DNA of 64,000 nt, taken from Longitalea luteola. GTDB lineage: Bacteria > Bacteroidota > Bacteroidia > Chitinophagales > Chitinophagaceae. The position numbers and the translations under genes are program-made. Below the pieces are notes generated by a model, which saw only the letters and a program-made list of their open reading frames with translations, was not told where the DNA came from and did no database searches. Where the stretch lies: contig NZ_JAFIQX010000003.1 of the NCBI RefSeq assembly GCF_017356035.1, forward strand, positions 434,001 to 498,000, read 5' to 3'. Below are positions 8,080-16,179 of this stretch, piece after piece. Numbering within the stretch: position 1 is the stretch's first letter; every line of letters begins with the position of its first letter.

Positions 8080-9738
8080 GTGCTTAGAAAACTTTTCATA
8101 CAGAACTACGCTATTATTGACGAGATAGAGATCGAATTCTCGCAAAAACTGAATATCATTACGGGAGAAACCGGCGCCGGTAAATCGATCCTAATGGGCG
8201 CTTTGTCATTGATCCTGGGCGACCGGGTAGATACCTCGGTATTGCAAAGCCGCGATAAGAAATGTTATGTAGAAGGCGTTTTTGAAATTGGGGAAAAGAA
8301 AGCGGTGAAGGTGTTTTTACGCGAACAGGACCTCGATGTAGAAGAGGAACTGGTCATTCGCCGGGAAATTGGCAGCAATGGTAAATCCCGGGCATTTGTA
8401 AACGATACGCCGGTGAATCTGGAACAATTGCGTCAGTTAAGTTCCATGCTGGTTGATCTGCATCGCCAGTTCGATACGCTGGAGCTCGGTGAAAGCGATT
8501 TCCAGCGGCAGGTGCTCGATGCCCTGGCCGGTCATGCCGATGTATTACAGCAATACCAGGGGGCGTATAACCAGTGGCAACAGGCGCAACACGAGCTGGC
8601 CGCTTTACAGCAACAAAAAGATCAGTTCACGAAGGAATACGATTACAATAAATTTTTATTTGATGAACTGCATGAGGCGGCGCTCAAAGAAAATGAGCTG
8701 GAAGAAGCAGATGCCAGTCTGCGGCTGCTCAGCAATACAGAAGGCATTAAAACGGCATTGAGTAAAGTGGCCTATGAATTGGGCGAAGGCGAGTCGCCCA
8801 TGGTGCAACAGTTGAAATCCTTATGTAATCAATTGAGCGCTTTTACCGATCACCATACTGCACTGCCGGCATTATTGCAACGGTTATTATCGGCGCAGAT
8901 AGAGCTGCAGGATATTGCCGATGAAGTAGAGCGCATAAACGACCAGGTGCAGTACGATCCTCAAAAAATAGAACAATTGAACGACCGCATTTCTACCGGG
9001 TATAAACTGCTGAAGAAACATGGTGTTCATACCACACAGGAGCTGCTGGCTATAAAAGATAACCTGGAGCAAAAATTACAGGCAGTGCTGAATATAGATG
9101 AAGCTATCCAGGCGCGTGAAACAGCCGTGCAGCAGTTATTGCAGAAGGCAACCGAACTGGCCGCCAAACTAACGGCTAACCGGGTTAAACAGGTAAAGCC
9201 ATTGCAGGATAAAGTGAACAAGCTGCTGGCGCAGGTGGGTATGCCCAATGCCCGTTTGCAGGTAGATGTTAAACAATTGGCTAACCTACAAGCAACGGGT
9301 GCCGACGATATTGAATTCTTATTTGATGCCAATAAAAGCAATCGCTTCGAACCCATTCGCAAAGTGGCTTCCGGGGGTGAGCTAAGCCGGTTGATGTTAT
9401 GTATTAAATCGCTGGTGGCCCAGTCGCTCGACCTGCCCACGCTGATCTTTGATGAAATTGATACCGGTATTTCGGGTGAGGCGGCCCGGCAGGTGGGTGT
9501 GATCATGAAAGACCTGGCCCGCAAACGGCAGGTGTTCAGCATAACCCATCAACCGCAGATCGCCGGCAAGGCCGATGCTCATTATTACGTTCATAAAGAA
9601 AGCAAAGGCAGTGCTATTAAAACAAATATCAGGTTATTGTCGCAGGACGAACGGATTACGGCCATCGCCAAAATGCTCAGCGGCGAAAAGCCCACGGCTG
9701 CTGCACTGGAGAATGCGCGGGAGATGGTGATGAATTGA
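8080..9738 (+). CDS. recN: DNA repair protein RecN
   Basis: A 552-residue SMC-like ATPase that helps repair double-strand breaks by tethering DNA ends. It begins at a GTG giving LRKLFIQNYAIIDEIEIEF, the conserved family start. The Walker A motif GETGAGKS is at 29-36. A long coiled coil fills about 150-390. The ABC signature ASGGELSRL is at about 430 and Walker B LIFDEIDTGISG at about 456. Length and domain order are normal. An 8-base repeat unit begins directly after the stop codon. Confidence 0.95.
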   Translation: MLRKLFIQNYAIIDEIEIEFSQKLNIITGETGAGKSILMGALSLILGDRVDTSVLQSRDKKCYVEGVFEIGEKKAVKVFLREQDLDVEEELVIRREIGSNGKSRAFVNDTPVNLEQLRQLSSMLVDLHRQFDTLELGESDFQRQVLDALAGHADVLQQYQGAYNQWQQAQHELAALQQQKDQFTKEYDYNKFLFDELHEAALKENELEEADASLRLLSNTEGIKTALSKVAYELGEGESPMVQQLKSLCNQLSAFTDHHTALPALLQRLLSAQIELQDIADEVERINDQVQYDPQKIEQLNDRISTGYKLLKKHGVHTTQELLAIKDNLEQKLQAVLNIDEAIQARETAVQQLLQKATELAAKLTANRVKQVKPLQDKVNKLLAQVGMPNARLQVDVKQLANLQATGADDIEFLFDANKSNRFEPIRKVASGGELSRLMLCIKSLVAQSLDLPTLIFDEIDTGISGEAARQVGVIMKDLARKRQVFSITHQPQIAGKADAHYYVHKESKGSAIKTNIRLLSQDERITAIAKMLSGEKPTAAALENAREMVMN

Positions 9739-9790
9739 TGTGATAATCCCGCAAAGCGGGACAAGTTGTAATAATTTGATAATTTGATAA
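9739..9790. repeat. Octamer array TGTGATAA with internal hairpin after recN
   Basis: One TGTGATAA unit directly follows the recN stop. It is followed by a small perfect hairpin (TCCCGC, AAA, GCGGGA at 9747-9761) and then two TTTGATAA units at 9775-9790. The array ends in TGGAAA, as does the one after the M1 peptidase gene. Confidence 0.85.
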
Positions 9791-9802
9791 TGGAAATCAG
9801 TG

Positions 9803-9830
9803 CCCTGAGCCTTCTGCCTTGAGCCTTCTA
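9803..9830. repeat. Heptamer array, CCTTNNG type x4
   Basis: Four in-phase units (CCCTGAG, CCTTCTG, CCTTGAG, CCTTCTA) lie just upstream of the DUF2059 gene. The words resemble the GCCTTNN family at 6437-6485. Confidence 0.8.
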
Positions 9831-9846
9831 AAATAAATCCATTTAT

Positions 9847-10521
9847 ATGAAAAAATCCCTTGCCCGCCTTATTTGTATGATGTTCCTGCTTACGGTCACA
9901 GTGAGCAGTATTGCCCAAAGCAAACCCACGCCCAGGACCAAACCGGCTGCCGGTGCAAAAAGACCGGCTAAGCCCGTTGCAAAAGAAGAGGATGAAGTAA
10001 TTAAGATAGGCGCAAATCCCAATGAAGACGAGAAACCACCGGAAATAGAAAAGTTGGAAGAAACCAGGACCGGTTCAGCGCCCAGCCCTGCGCTTCCTCC
10101 GTTGCCTGATATTGATACGGTAGCTGCACCCAATGATGATCTTACGAAAGAGATCAAGAAACTGCTGTTGGTATCAAACGCTTTAGGTAATGCTAATATG
10201 GTGGGCAGAAATTTTATTGAAACGCAACGAAAAAGTAATTCCGGTCTGCCCGATGAGTTCTTTGAGCGGATATTGCAGAAGTTCGATAACGGAACAGTTA
10301 GTGGTTTTACCGAGAATGTGATCATCAAATTATACCGTCAGAAGTTTACACTGGAAGAAATTCGCGAGGCGCTTAAATTCTATGAAACACCCCTTGGTAA
10401 AAAGATCGCGGTTGAATTAGGGCCCATCATGACGAAGGCGGGTACGGAAGGTGAAAAATTTGGCCGGTACCTGGCAATAAAGATAATTGAGGACATGATG
10501 AAGGAAGGGAAATGGAAATGA
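9847..10521 (+). CDS. Secreted DUF2059 domain protein
   Basis: A 224-residue protein with a signal peptide (about 1-23, ending SSIAQ). A proline- and lysine-rich linker with an acidic patch covers 24-100. The C-terminal helical region, about 135-215, contains the DUF2059 hallmark EEIREALKFYETPLGKKIA. Function is unknown for the family; a periplasmic location is inferred. fabI starts 37 bases downstream, so the two may be co-transcribed. Confidence 0.82.
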   Translation: MKKSLARLICMMFLLTVTVSSIAQSKPTPRTKPAAGAKRPAKPVAKEEDEVIKIGANPNEDEKPPEIEKLEETRTGSAPSPALPPLPDIDTVAAPNDDLTKEIKKLLLVSNALGNANMVGRNFIETQRKSNSGLPDEFFERILQKFDNGTVSGFTENVIIKLYRQKFTLEEIREALKFYETPLGKKIAVELGPIMTKAGTEGEKFGRYLAIKIIEDMMKEGKWK

Positions 10522-10558
10522 TGTTATTTTGCCGTTTCTAATTAAAAAACAAAATTCT

Positions 10559-11371
10559 ATGGCATATAACCTGCTTAAAGGAAAGAAAGGGATCATATTT
10601 GGCGCTTTGGACGAAAAATCAATAGCCTGGAGAACCGCATTGCGTTGCCATGAAGAAGGCGCGCAGCTGGTCTTGACCAATGCGCCGGTGGCTTTGCGGA
10701 TGGGCGAGATCAATAAACTGGCGGAAGCGGTAAAGGCTCCGGTAATTGGCGCCGATGTTACCAACATGGATGATCTTAAGAATTTATTCGACGGCGCCAT
10801 AAAACATTTTGGCGGCAAGATAGATTTCATTCTGCATTCTATTGGGATGAGCCTTAATGTGCGCAAGAACAAGCATTATACCGAGATCGATTATGGATTT
10901 AATCAAAAGACCCTTGATATATCGGCTATGTCGCTGCACCGTGTGCTGCGTACCGCATGGGATCTGGATGCTATCAACGATTGGGGCAGTGTAGTTGCCC
11001 TAACCTATATTGCTGCACAGCGCGTATTCCCCGATTATAACGAAATGGCAGATGCGAAAGCGTTGCTGGAAGGTGTATCGCGTAATTTTGGTTATCACTA
11101 CGGTGTTAAAAAGAAAGTGCGCATAAATACCGTATCGCAGTCACCTACCAAAACCACTGCAGGTAGCGGGGTAAAAGGTTTCGATGGCTTTATTTCCTAT
11201 GCTGAAAAAATGAGTCCGCTGGGCAATGCCACAGCCGATCAGTGCGCTGATTATTGCGTTACCTTATTCAGTGACCTTACCAGGATGGTTACCATGCAGA
11301 ACCTGTTCCATGATGGTGGTTTCTCCTTTACCGGGGTAACGCAGGCGGTCATTGAGCAGATGGAGAAGTAG
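10559..11371 (+). CDS. fabI: Enoyl-[acyl-carrier-protein] reductase (NADH), FabI
   Basis: A 270-residue short-chain dehydrogenase that performs the last reduction step of fatty-acid elongation. The ATG giving MAYNLLKGKKGIIFGALDEK is chosen over an upstream in-frame TTG because the family starts here. The nucleotide-binding segment lies at the N-terminus. The FabI-type catalytic pair Y-x6-K is seen as Y160 and K167 in DYNEMADAK. Length is typical. A long heptamer array begins two bases after the stop codon. Confidence 0.95.
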   Translation: MAYNLLKGKKGIIFGALDEKSIAWRTALRCHEEGAQLVLTNAPVALRMGEINKLAEAVKAPVIGADVTNMDDLKNLFDGAIKHFGGKIDFILHSIGMSLNVRKNKHYTEIDYGFNQKTLDISAMSLHRVLRTAWDLDAINDWGSVVALTYIAAQRVFPDYNEMADAKALLEGVSRNFGYHYGVKKKVRINTVSQSPTKTTAGSGVKGFDGFISYAEKMSPLGNATADQCADYCVTLFSDLTRMVTMQNLFHDGGFSFTGVTQAVIEQMEK

Positions 11372-11373
11372 TG

Positions 11374-11450
11374 GTCGGAGGTCTGTAGTCGAAAGTCCGA
11401 ATTCGGAAATCAGAAGTCTGAGGTCAGAAATCGGAGGTCGGAAATCAGAC
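11374..11450. repeat. Heptamer array, RTCNGRR x11
   Basis: Eleven consecutive 7-base units such as GTCGGAG, GTCTGAG, GTCAGAA and ATCGGAG stay in perfect phase over 77 bases, although neighbouring units are mostly not identical. It follows fabI directly. Confidence 0.95.
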
Positions 11451-11485
11451 AATACAGTGAAATAATTTTACTCGATAGAAACTGG

Positions 11486-11518
11486 AAGGGTGAATAGCTG
11501 AACAAGCTGTTCACCCTT
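11486..11518. terminator. Bidirectional hairpin between fabI and the DUF2795 gene
   Basis: Arms AAGGGTGAA (11486-11494) and TTCACCCTT (11510-11518) pair perfectly, with a further AGCT pairing inside. It most likely ends fabI transcription. Confidence 0.75.
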
Positions 11519-11598
11519 TGTTATTTTCTTGTATCCGGTCTCAGATATTCAGGCCAGCTCACACCGCCGCCTTAGGCCTTTGGTTTCCGGTCTCAGAT

Positions 11599-11630
11599 AA
11601 AAAAACCGCCCGCTTTAACTGCGGCCGGTT
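11599..11630 (-). terminator. Terminator of the DUF2795 gene
   Basis: Read on the minus strand, a 10-bp stem (one mismatch) with arms at 11621-11630 and 11606-11614 is followed by a run of seven Ts. It lies 24 bases past the stop of the minus-strand DUF2795 gene. Confidence 0.8.
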
Positions 11631-11653
11631 TGCACTATTTTTTAGCCATGGGC

Positions 11654-11875
11654 TTAATACTCATCTTCATTAAAGAAGAAATCATCCTGGCTTGGGTAAT
11701 CCGGCCAGATATCTTCTATACCTTCATAAATCTCTCCTTCATCTTCCAGTTCCTGAAGATTTTCTACCACTTCAATGGGTGCACCGCTACGGATGGCGTA
11801 GTCAATAAGCTCATCTTTGGTGGCAGGCCACGGTGCATCTTCGAGATAGGATGCAAGTTCTAATGTCCAAAACAT
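11654..11875 (-). CDS. Small acidic DUF2795 protein
   Basis: A 73-residue strongly acidic protein. The core ATKDELIDYAIRSGAPIEVV is the DUF2795 hallmark; the family is small, widespread in Bacteroidota and Actinobacteria, and of unknown function. It has its own terminator and divergent neighbour lolD, so it is a single-gene transcript. Start ATG at 11875 gives MFWTLELASYLEDAPWPAT, which matches the family length. Confidence 0.85.
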   Translation of the reverse strand: MFWTLELASYLEDAPWPATKDELIDYAIRSGAPIEVVENLQELEDEGEIYEGIEDIWPDYPSQDDFFFNEDEY

Positions 11876-12122
11876 GTGATTAGCCTGTTTAAAGTTTTAA
11901 ATCCACGAACAGTTACTGAATTCAGGGTCGGAGAAATTACGGTAGTTCCTGTCCCCATTTACCCCTCAATTTTTCGCAAAAGTAACCTTCCTAACGAAAA
12001 AACCAAATCTATCTTTGAAAGATAATGGAAGGTTTTCTTAAAAAGTTTCCCCAAACGGGTACTATGAACGGGAAGCCAATGGTTTGTAGTATCTTGACGG
12101 CTATATTAGTAATTCACCACAC

Positions 12123-12773
12123 ATGTTAACAGCGACAAATATTCAAAAATATTATGGTCAGTTATGGGTTTTGAAAGGGGTTGACCTGGAAATAAAGCAG
12201 GGTGAAATTGCCTCTATTGTAGGCCCATCAGGTTCTGGAAAAAGTACGTTGTTGCACATCCTTGGCACACTCGATAAGCCTGATAAAGGAGAGGTACGGG
12301 TAGGAACCCAACGCATCGATTTCCTGAACGAGAAGCAAATGGCCGCTTTTCGTAACCAGCGTGTGGGATTTGTATTTCAATTCCATCACCTGTTGCCCGA
12401 ATTCACTGCGCTGGAAAATGTGTGTATTCCAGGATGGATGGCGGGTCGCCGCAAGAAGGAAGTAGAGGAAAATGCGTTATCGCTGTTACAAATGTTGGGC
12501 CTGGGAGATCGTATCGATAATAAACCAAATGCATTATCGGGTGGCGAGCAGCAACGGGTAGCCGTAGCCCGCGCCCTGATCAATAAGCCGGCCATTATTT
12601 TTGCCGATGAACCAACAGGCAATCTCGATTCGGCCAATGCCCGGGAACTGCACCAGCTGTTCTTTACCCTGCGGCAGCAATTCAACCAAACCTTTTTAAT
12701 AGTCACGCATAATGAAGAACTGGCCCAAATGAGCGACCGGATACTGCATATGAAAGACGGGAAGATCGTTTAA
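12123..12773 (+). CDS. lolD: Lipoprotein-releasing ABC transporter ATP-binding protein LolD-like
   Basis: A 216-residue ABC ATPase. It has Walker [10 protein letters not shown] at about 33-41, the signature LSGGEQQRVAVARAL at about 138 and Walker [13 protein letters not shown] at about 157. The sequence around the Q-loop and its short length fit the LolD/FtsE/MacB branch. LolD powers release of lipoproteins from the inner membrane with LolC/E permeases; no permease gene is next to it, so the exact partner is inferred. The stop codon is followed at once by an octamer array. Confidence 0.85.
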   Translation: MLTATNIQKYYGQLWVLKGVDLEIKQGEIASIVGPSGSGKSTLLHILGTLDKPDKGEVRVGTQRIDFLNEKQMAAFRNQRVGFVFQFHHLLPEFTALENVCIPGWMAGRRKKEVEENALSLLQMLGLGDRIDNKPNALSGGEQQRVAVARALINKPAIIFADEPTGNLDSANARELHQLFFTLRQQFNQTFLIVTHNEELAQMSDRILHMKDGKIV

Positions 12774-12805
12774 TGTGATAATGTGATAATTCGATGATGT
12801 GATAA
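12774..12805. repeat. Octamer array TGTGATAA x4, left arm of an inverted pair
   Basis: Four 8-base units (TGTGATAA with one TTCGATGA) begin directly after the lolD stop codon, in lolD sense orientation. They are the inverted counterpart of the array at 12932-12967. Confidence 0.9.
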
Positions 12806-12931
12806 TGAATCCACCCGTTTTTCAACCAACTGATCAAGATCAAGTCTAATGCATGCCGTGAGTTAGGAAAGTATTGGTGTTGAAGGTCTTTAGGTTGGTG
12901 TTCAATAGGCCGCCCGCAAGGTTGAGGTATC

Positions 12932-12967
12932 CATTATCACATTATCACATTATCTAATCATCACATT
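12932..12967. repeat. Octamer array, right arm of the inverted pair
   Basis: Four units of CATTATCA type (reverse complement of TGTGATAATG) run directly into the stop codon of the convergent adenosyltransferase gene. Each of the two convergent genes therefore ends in the same sense-oriented octamer array, and the 126-base spacer could form a long hairpin loop. Confidence 0.9.
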
Positions 12968-13526
12968 AGATCCTCGCTTTCCACGGAATTTCTTCTACAT
13001 TCAATTGATGACCGGTATAACGGGCCAGCACAAACAAATAATCGCTCAGTCGGTTGAGGTATTTGAGGATAACGCCATCCACTTCCAGGCTTTCCTGGTC
13101 GAGGCGAACGCAGCAGCGTTCGGCACGGCGGCAAACGCAGCGGGCTATGTGTAATTGGGAAAGCACCGGATGACCACCGGGTAAAATAAAACTTTTCATG
13201 GGCGGAATGACCTCATTCATACGGTCCATTTCCTTTTCCAGCAGGGTAATATCTTCATCACGCAGGTCGGGTATGCGCATTTTAGGTTCTTTCACCGGGT
13301 CGCAGGCAAGCGATGCGTTCATGGTAAACAAACGGTCCTGTACTTCCTGTAAAATAGACCTGCCGGCTTCATCGGTGAGCAGGTCGCGGCACAGGCCTAC
13401 CCAGGAGCTTAATTCATCAACGGTTCCATACGCTTCTATGCGCAAATGCGATTTGGGAACTTTTGTTCCGCCGATCAATGAGGTAGAACCTTTATCTCCG
13501 GTTTTGGTGTATATCTTTTGTGCCAT
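12966..13526 (-). CDS. Cob(I)yrinic acid a,c-diamide adenosyltransferase (PduO type)
   Basis: A 186-residue ATP:cob(I)alamin adenosyltransferase, which makes adenosylcobalamin from corrinoid and ATP. The N-terminal motif IYTKTGDKGSTSLIGG binds ATP. The helix CVCRRAERCCVRL holds the family signature RRAER. Length is normal for PduO-type enzymes. No cobalamin riboswitch was seen upstream; instead a heptamer array begins one base before its start codon (13528-13576), leaving little room for an ordinary leader. Confidence 0.92.
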   Translation of the reverse strand: MAQKIYTKTGDKGSTSLIGGTKVPKSHLRIEAYGTVDELSSWVGLCRDLLTDEAGRSILQEVQDRLFTMNASLACDPVKEPKMRIPDLRDEDITLLEKEMDRMNEVIPPMKSFILPGGHPVLSQLHIARCVCRRAERCCVRLDQESLEVDGVILKYLNRLSDYLFVLARYTGHQLNVEEIPWKARI

Positions 13527-13527
13527 G

Positions 13528-13576
13528 ATGGTGAATGGTCAATGGTGAATGGTCAATGGTGAATGGTGAATGGGTT
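13528..13576. repeat. Heptamer array, ATGGTSA x7, abutting a start codon
   Basis: Seven 7-base units alternate ATGGTGA and ATGGTCA in perfect phase. On the minus strand this sits immediately upstream of the adenosyltransferase ATG and so must be its leader or promoter region. Confidence 0.93.
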
Positions 13577-13680
13577 GCTCAACTTCAAAGCTTCAAAATT
13601 AATTCCAAAACGCCGTATGCTTTGAATCCTGCATTTAGTGCCCTGGAACCTTAGAATCTGAAACCGTTGCTTGGCAGGCT

Positions 13681-13729
13681 GAACTATAAACTGTGAACTG
13701 TGAACTATAAACTATGAACTGTAAACTTT
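13681..13729. repeat. Heptamer array, RAACTNT x7
   Basis: Seven in-phase units such as GAACTAT, AAACTGT and GAACTGT run up to the stop codon of the minus-strand ABC ATPase. Confidence 0.93.
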
Positions 13730-14430
13730 TAGGCAATGACCAGCTCTTCTCTTAATTTGTCGCTTTCGATGAGGCCGTCGCGCAACCGCACGATCCGTTT
13801 GGCATAATGCGCTATATCTTCTTCATGGGTTACCAGCACCACCGTATTGCCGGCTGCCTGGATCTGACTGAAGATCTCCATGATCTCTTTGGAAGTTTTT
13901 GTATCCAGGTTACCGGTGGGCTCATCGGCCAGAATGATGGATGGATTATTCACCAGGGCTCTTGCAATGGCCACCCGTTGACATTGACCGCCCGACAGCT
14001 CATTGGGTTTATGGTGGCTTCTTTCTTCCAACCCTACTTTTTTGATCACTTCCATCGCCATCTCGTTACGCATCTTGCGCGAAATACCGGCGTATACCAG
14101 CGGCAACGCTACATTCTCCAGCGCAGTGAGGCGGGGCAGCAGGTTGAATTGCTGGAATACAAAACCAATTTCTTTGTTACGTACGTCGGCCAGGTTGTCA
14201 TCAGGCATTTTGCTTACGTCCTGCCCGTTCAAGATATACTTGCCGGCAGAAGGGGAATCAAGGCAGCCCAGTATATTCATCAGGGTACTTTTGCCGGAAC
14301 CGGAAGGCCCCATGAGCGCTACATATTCGTTCTTATAGATATCCAGGTCGATGCCTTTGAGTACCTGCAATTCCTGTTTACCCATGTGGTAGCTCTTGCG
14401 AATACCCTCGAGATGAATGATTGAATTCAT
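13729..14430 (-). CDS. MacB-type ABC transporter ATP-binding protein
   Basis: A 233-residue ABC ATPase with Walker [11 protein letters not shown] at about 38-47, signature [15 protein letters not shown] at about 143 and Walker [13 protein letters not shown] at about 163. The close match to the MacB/LolD/YknY branch suggests it energises an export or lipoprotein permease, but no permease gene is adjacent. gatC ends 71 bases upstream on the same strand. Confidence 0.85.
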   Translation of the reverse strand: MNSIIHLEGIRKSYHMGKQELQVLKGIDLDIYKNEYVALMGPSGSGKSTLMNILGCLDSPSAGKYILNGQDVSKMPDDNLADVRNKEIGFVFQQFNLLPRLTALENVALPLVYAGISRKMRNEMAMEVIKKVGLEERSHHKPNELSGGQCQRVAIARALVNNPSIILADEPTGNLDTKTSKEIMEIFSQIQAAGNTVVLVTHEEDIAHYAKRIVRLRDGLIESDKLREELVIA

Positions 14431-14500
14431 AGAAAAAGTTTAAGCCGGTCGATACGGGGTGGCCGCCGGAACAGATTATTGTCCGGGTCGGTACCGTTAT

Positions 14501-14797
14501 CTAGTCCTGTTTTTTGATAACCTTGGGCACTTTGAAAAATGTACCGTCTGAATCGGGTGCATTCTTAAGCGCTTCTTCCCGGGAAATGGAGCCTTTTACT
14601 TCATCTTCACGCAACACATTGATAGCGTCTGTCATATGTAACAGCGGTTCTACTCCCTCGGTATTCAATTCATTCAGTTTGTCGACAAATTGAATCATTC
14701 GTTGCAGGTCATTCTTGATTATTTCTTTTTCCTGATCGTTGAACTGCAGGCGGGCCAGGTTGGCCAGGTTCTGAACCAATGCGTCATTTACTTCCAT
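14501..14797 (-). CDS. gatC: Asp-tRNA(Asn)/Glu-tRNA(Gln) amidotransferase subunit C
   Basis: A 98-residue protein with the GatC layout: the N-terminal helix LVQNLANLARLQFNDQEKE, the middle segment NELNTEGVEPLLH, and the late conserved stretch LREDEVKGSISREEALKNAP. GatC holds together the GatA-GatB complex that amidates mischarged tRNA. gatA and gatB are not in the window, as is usual for scattered gat genes in this phylum. Length is typical. Confidence 0.92.
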   Translation of the reverse strand: MEVNDALVQNLANLARLQFNDQEKEIIKNDLQRMIQFVDKLNELNTEGVEPLLHMTDAINVLREDEVKGSISREEALKNAPDSDGTFFKVPKVIKKQD

Positions 14798-14838
14798 ACA
14801 AACAAAAATAACTGATTATTTGCAATAGAGGGCCTGCA

Positions 14839-14922
14839 AGGTGTGAGTGGTGAGTTGTGACCGGTGAGTGGGGCTAAAGGCTAAAAGCTAAAGGCTTAAG
14901 GCGGAAGGTGAAAGGCGAAAGG
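14839..14922. repeat. Heptamer arrays, AGTGGTG x5 then CTAAAGG x7
   Basis: Twelve 7-base units stay in one phase while the word changes from AGTGGTG type (14839-14873) to CTAAAGG type (14874-14922). The shared phase across the change of word is the striking part. Confidence 0.9.
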
Positions 14923-14936
14923 AAAGGCAGCAGGCC

Positions 14937-14957
14937 TCACCGCTCACCATTGACCTT
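14937..14957. repeat. Short heptamer array upstream of trpS
   Basis: Three units (TCACCGC, TCACCAT, TGACCTT) resemble the ATGGTGA family in reverse orientation. Weaker 7-base words (AAACTGG, TAACTGG, CAACGGG) continue to about 15027, so most of the gatC-trpS spacer is repetitive. Confidence 0.65.
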
Positions 14958-15051
14958 GCATCTGTAAATTATTAACTATAAACTTTCAACCAAAACTGCC
15001 AGCTGCAAACTGGTAACTGGCAACGGGGTATTTCTTATCTTCGCGCTCCTT

Positions 15052-16080
15052 ATGGAGAGTGTTAAGAAAGATACCCTGCCTGCAGACAGGCAGGTCGTCA
15101 TGGGCGGTATACGCCCCACCGGGTTTTTGCACCTCGGCAACTATTTTGGCGCTTTGCGCAATTTTGTGCGGATGCAGGATGAGTATCCCTGCTTTTTTAT
15201 GCTGGCCGACCTGCATTCACTTACTACCCACCCCGATACAAAAGAGTTAAAAAATAATATTCACCGGGTATTGGCCGAACACCTCGCCAGTGGTTTAAAC
15301 CCTGATAAATGCGCCCTGTACTGCCAGAGCCATGTTTATGAAACCTCCGAGCTGTACCTGTACCTGACCATGTTGTCAATGGTAGGGGAGCTGGAAAAAA
15401 CGCCCACCTTTAAAGACAAGGTTCGCCAGCACCCGCAGAACGTTAATGCCGGCTTGTTGACCTACCCCGTCTTACAGGCTGCGGACATTCTTTTACACCG
15501 GGCCAGGCTGGTACCTGTTGGGAAGGACCAGGAGCAGCACCTGGAAATGGCCCGGAATATTGTAGATCGCTTTCACCATCGTTATGGTGAAGTGTTCCCC
15601 CAACCGGTGGCCTTTAATTATGGCAGTGAACTGGTAAAAGTGCCCAGCCTCGACGGCAGCGGTAAAATGAGCAAAAGCGAAAACCAGTATGCTACTTTAT
15701 ACCTCAGCGATCCCGACGACCTCATACGCAAAAAAGTAATGAAAGCCACTACCGATAGTGGTCCCAAAGAGCCCAACTCACCCAAGCCCGATTACATTGA
15801 GAACCTGTTTTTACTGATGAAGCTGGTAAGCGCGCCGGATGTGCTGCAGAAGTTTGAAGAAGATTACAACGCATGTACCATCAGGTATGGTGATATGAAA
15901 AAACAACTGGCCGAAGACATGGTACAGTTTATAGCGCCCATCCGCGAAAAGGCGGCCGCCATTCAACAGGACACCGAATACCTGAAGAAAGTAATGATCC
16001 AGGGTGCCGAAAAGGCACGGATCAGCGCTCAGGCTACCCTGAAAGTGGTGCGTGAGGCCATAGGGTTGAATTATTATTAA
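15052..16080 (+). CDS. trpS: Tryptophanyl-tRNA synthetase
   Basis: A 342-residue class I synthetase that charges tRNA-Trp. The HIGH-type motif LHLGN is at 26-30 and KMSKS at 205-209. The first 15 residues are longer than usual and include LPADRQ, encoded by a perfect palindrome (15075-15094), so the insertion looks like a mobile or slipped sequence. An ATG at 15100 just before GGIRPTG could be the ancestral start. A near-consensus box TATCTTCG lies 15-22 bases upstream of the start. Confidence 0.94.
   Translation: MESVKKDTLPADRQVVMGGIRPTGFLHLGNYFGALRNFVRMQDEYPCFFMLADLHSLTTHPDTKELKNNIHRVLAEHLASGLNPDKCALYCQSHVYETSELYLYLTMLSMVGELEKTPTFKDKVRQHPQNVNAGLLTYPVLQAADILLHRARLVPVGKDQEQHLEMARNIVDRFHHRYGEVFPQPVAFNYGSELVKVPSLDGSGKMSKSENQYATLYLSDPDDLIRKKVMKATTDSGPKEPNSPKPDYIENLFLLMKLVSAPDVLQKFEEDYNACTIRYGDMKKQLAEDMVQFIAPIREKAAAIQQDTEYLKKVMIQGAEKARISAQATLKVVREAIGLNYY
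15075..15094. repeat. Palindrome CCTGCCTG-CAGA-CAGGCAGG inside trpS
   Basis: Eight-base perfect arms around a 4-base loop lie within the non-conserved N-terminal codons of trpS. Similar CTGCCTG/CAGGCAG hairpins occur at 27249-27264, 39556-39584 and 40516-40533. Confidence 0.8.
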
Positions 16081-16179
16081 AAAACAGCGTTCAGGCAGTT
16101 TAAAACCGGAAAGAATTAATATCTTAAATTTTTGATAGCCCCGGCATGGCCGGAATAAAACGGGATAGAACTCTAAATA

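Noticed and set aside
12966-13700. Possible cobalamin riboswitch for the adenosyltransferase gene
   Set aside because: The upstream region is a heptamer array plus ordinary spacer; no B12-box-like sequence or fold was seen.
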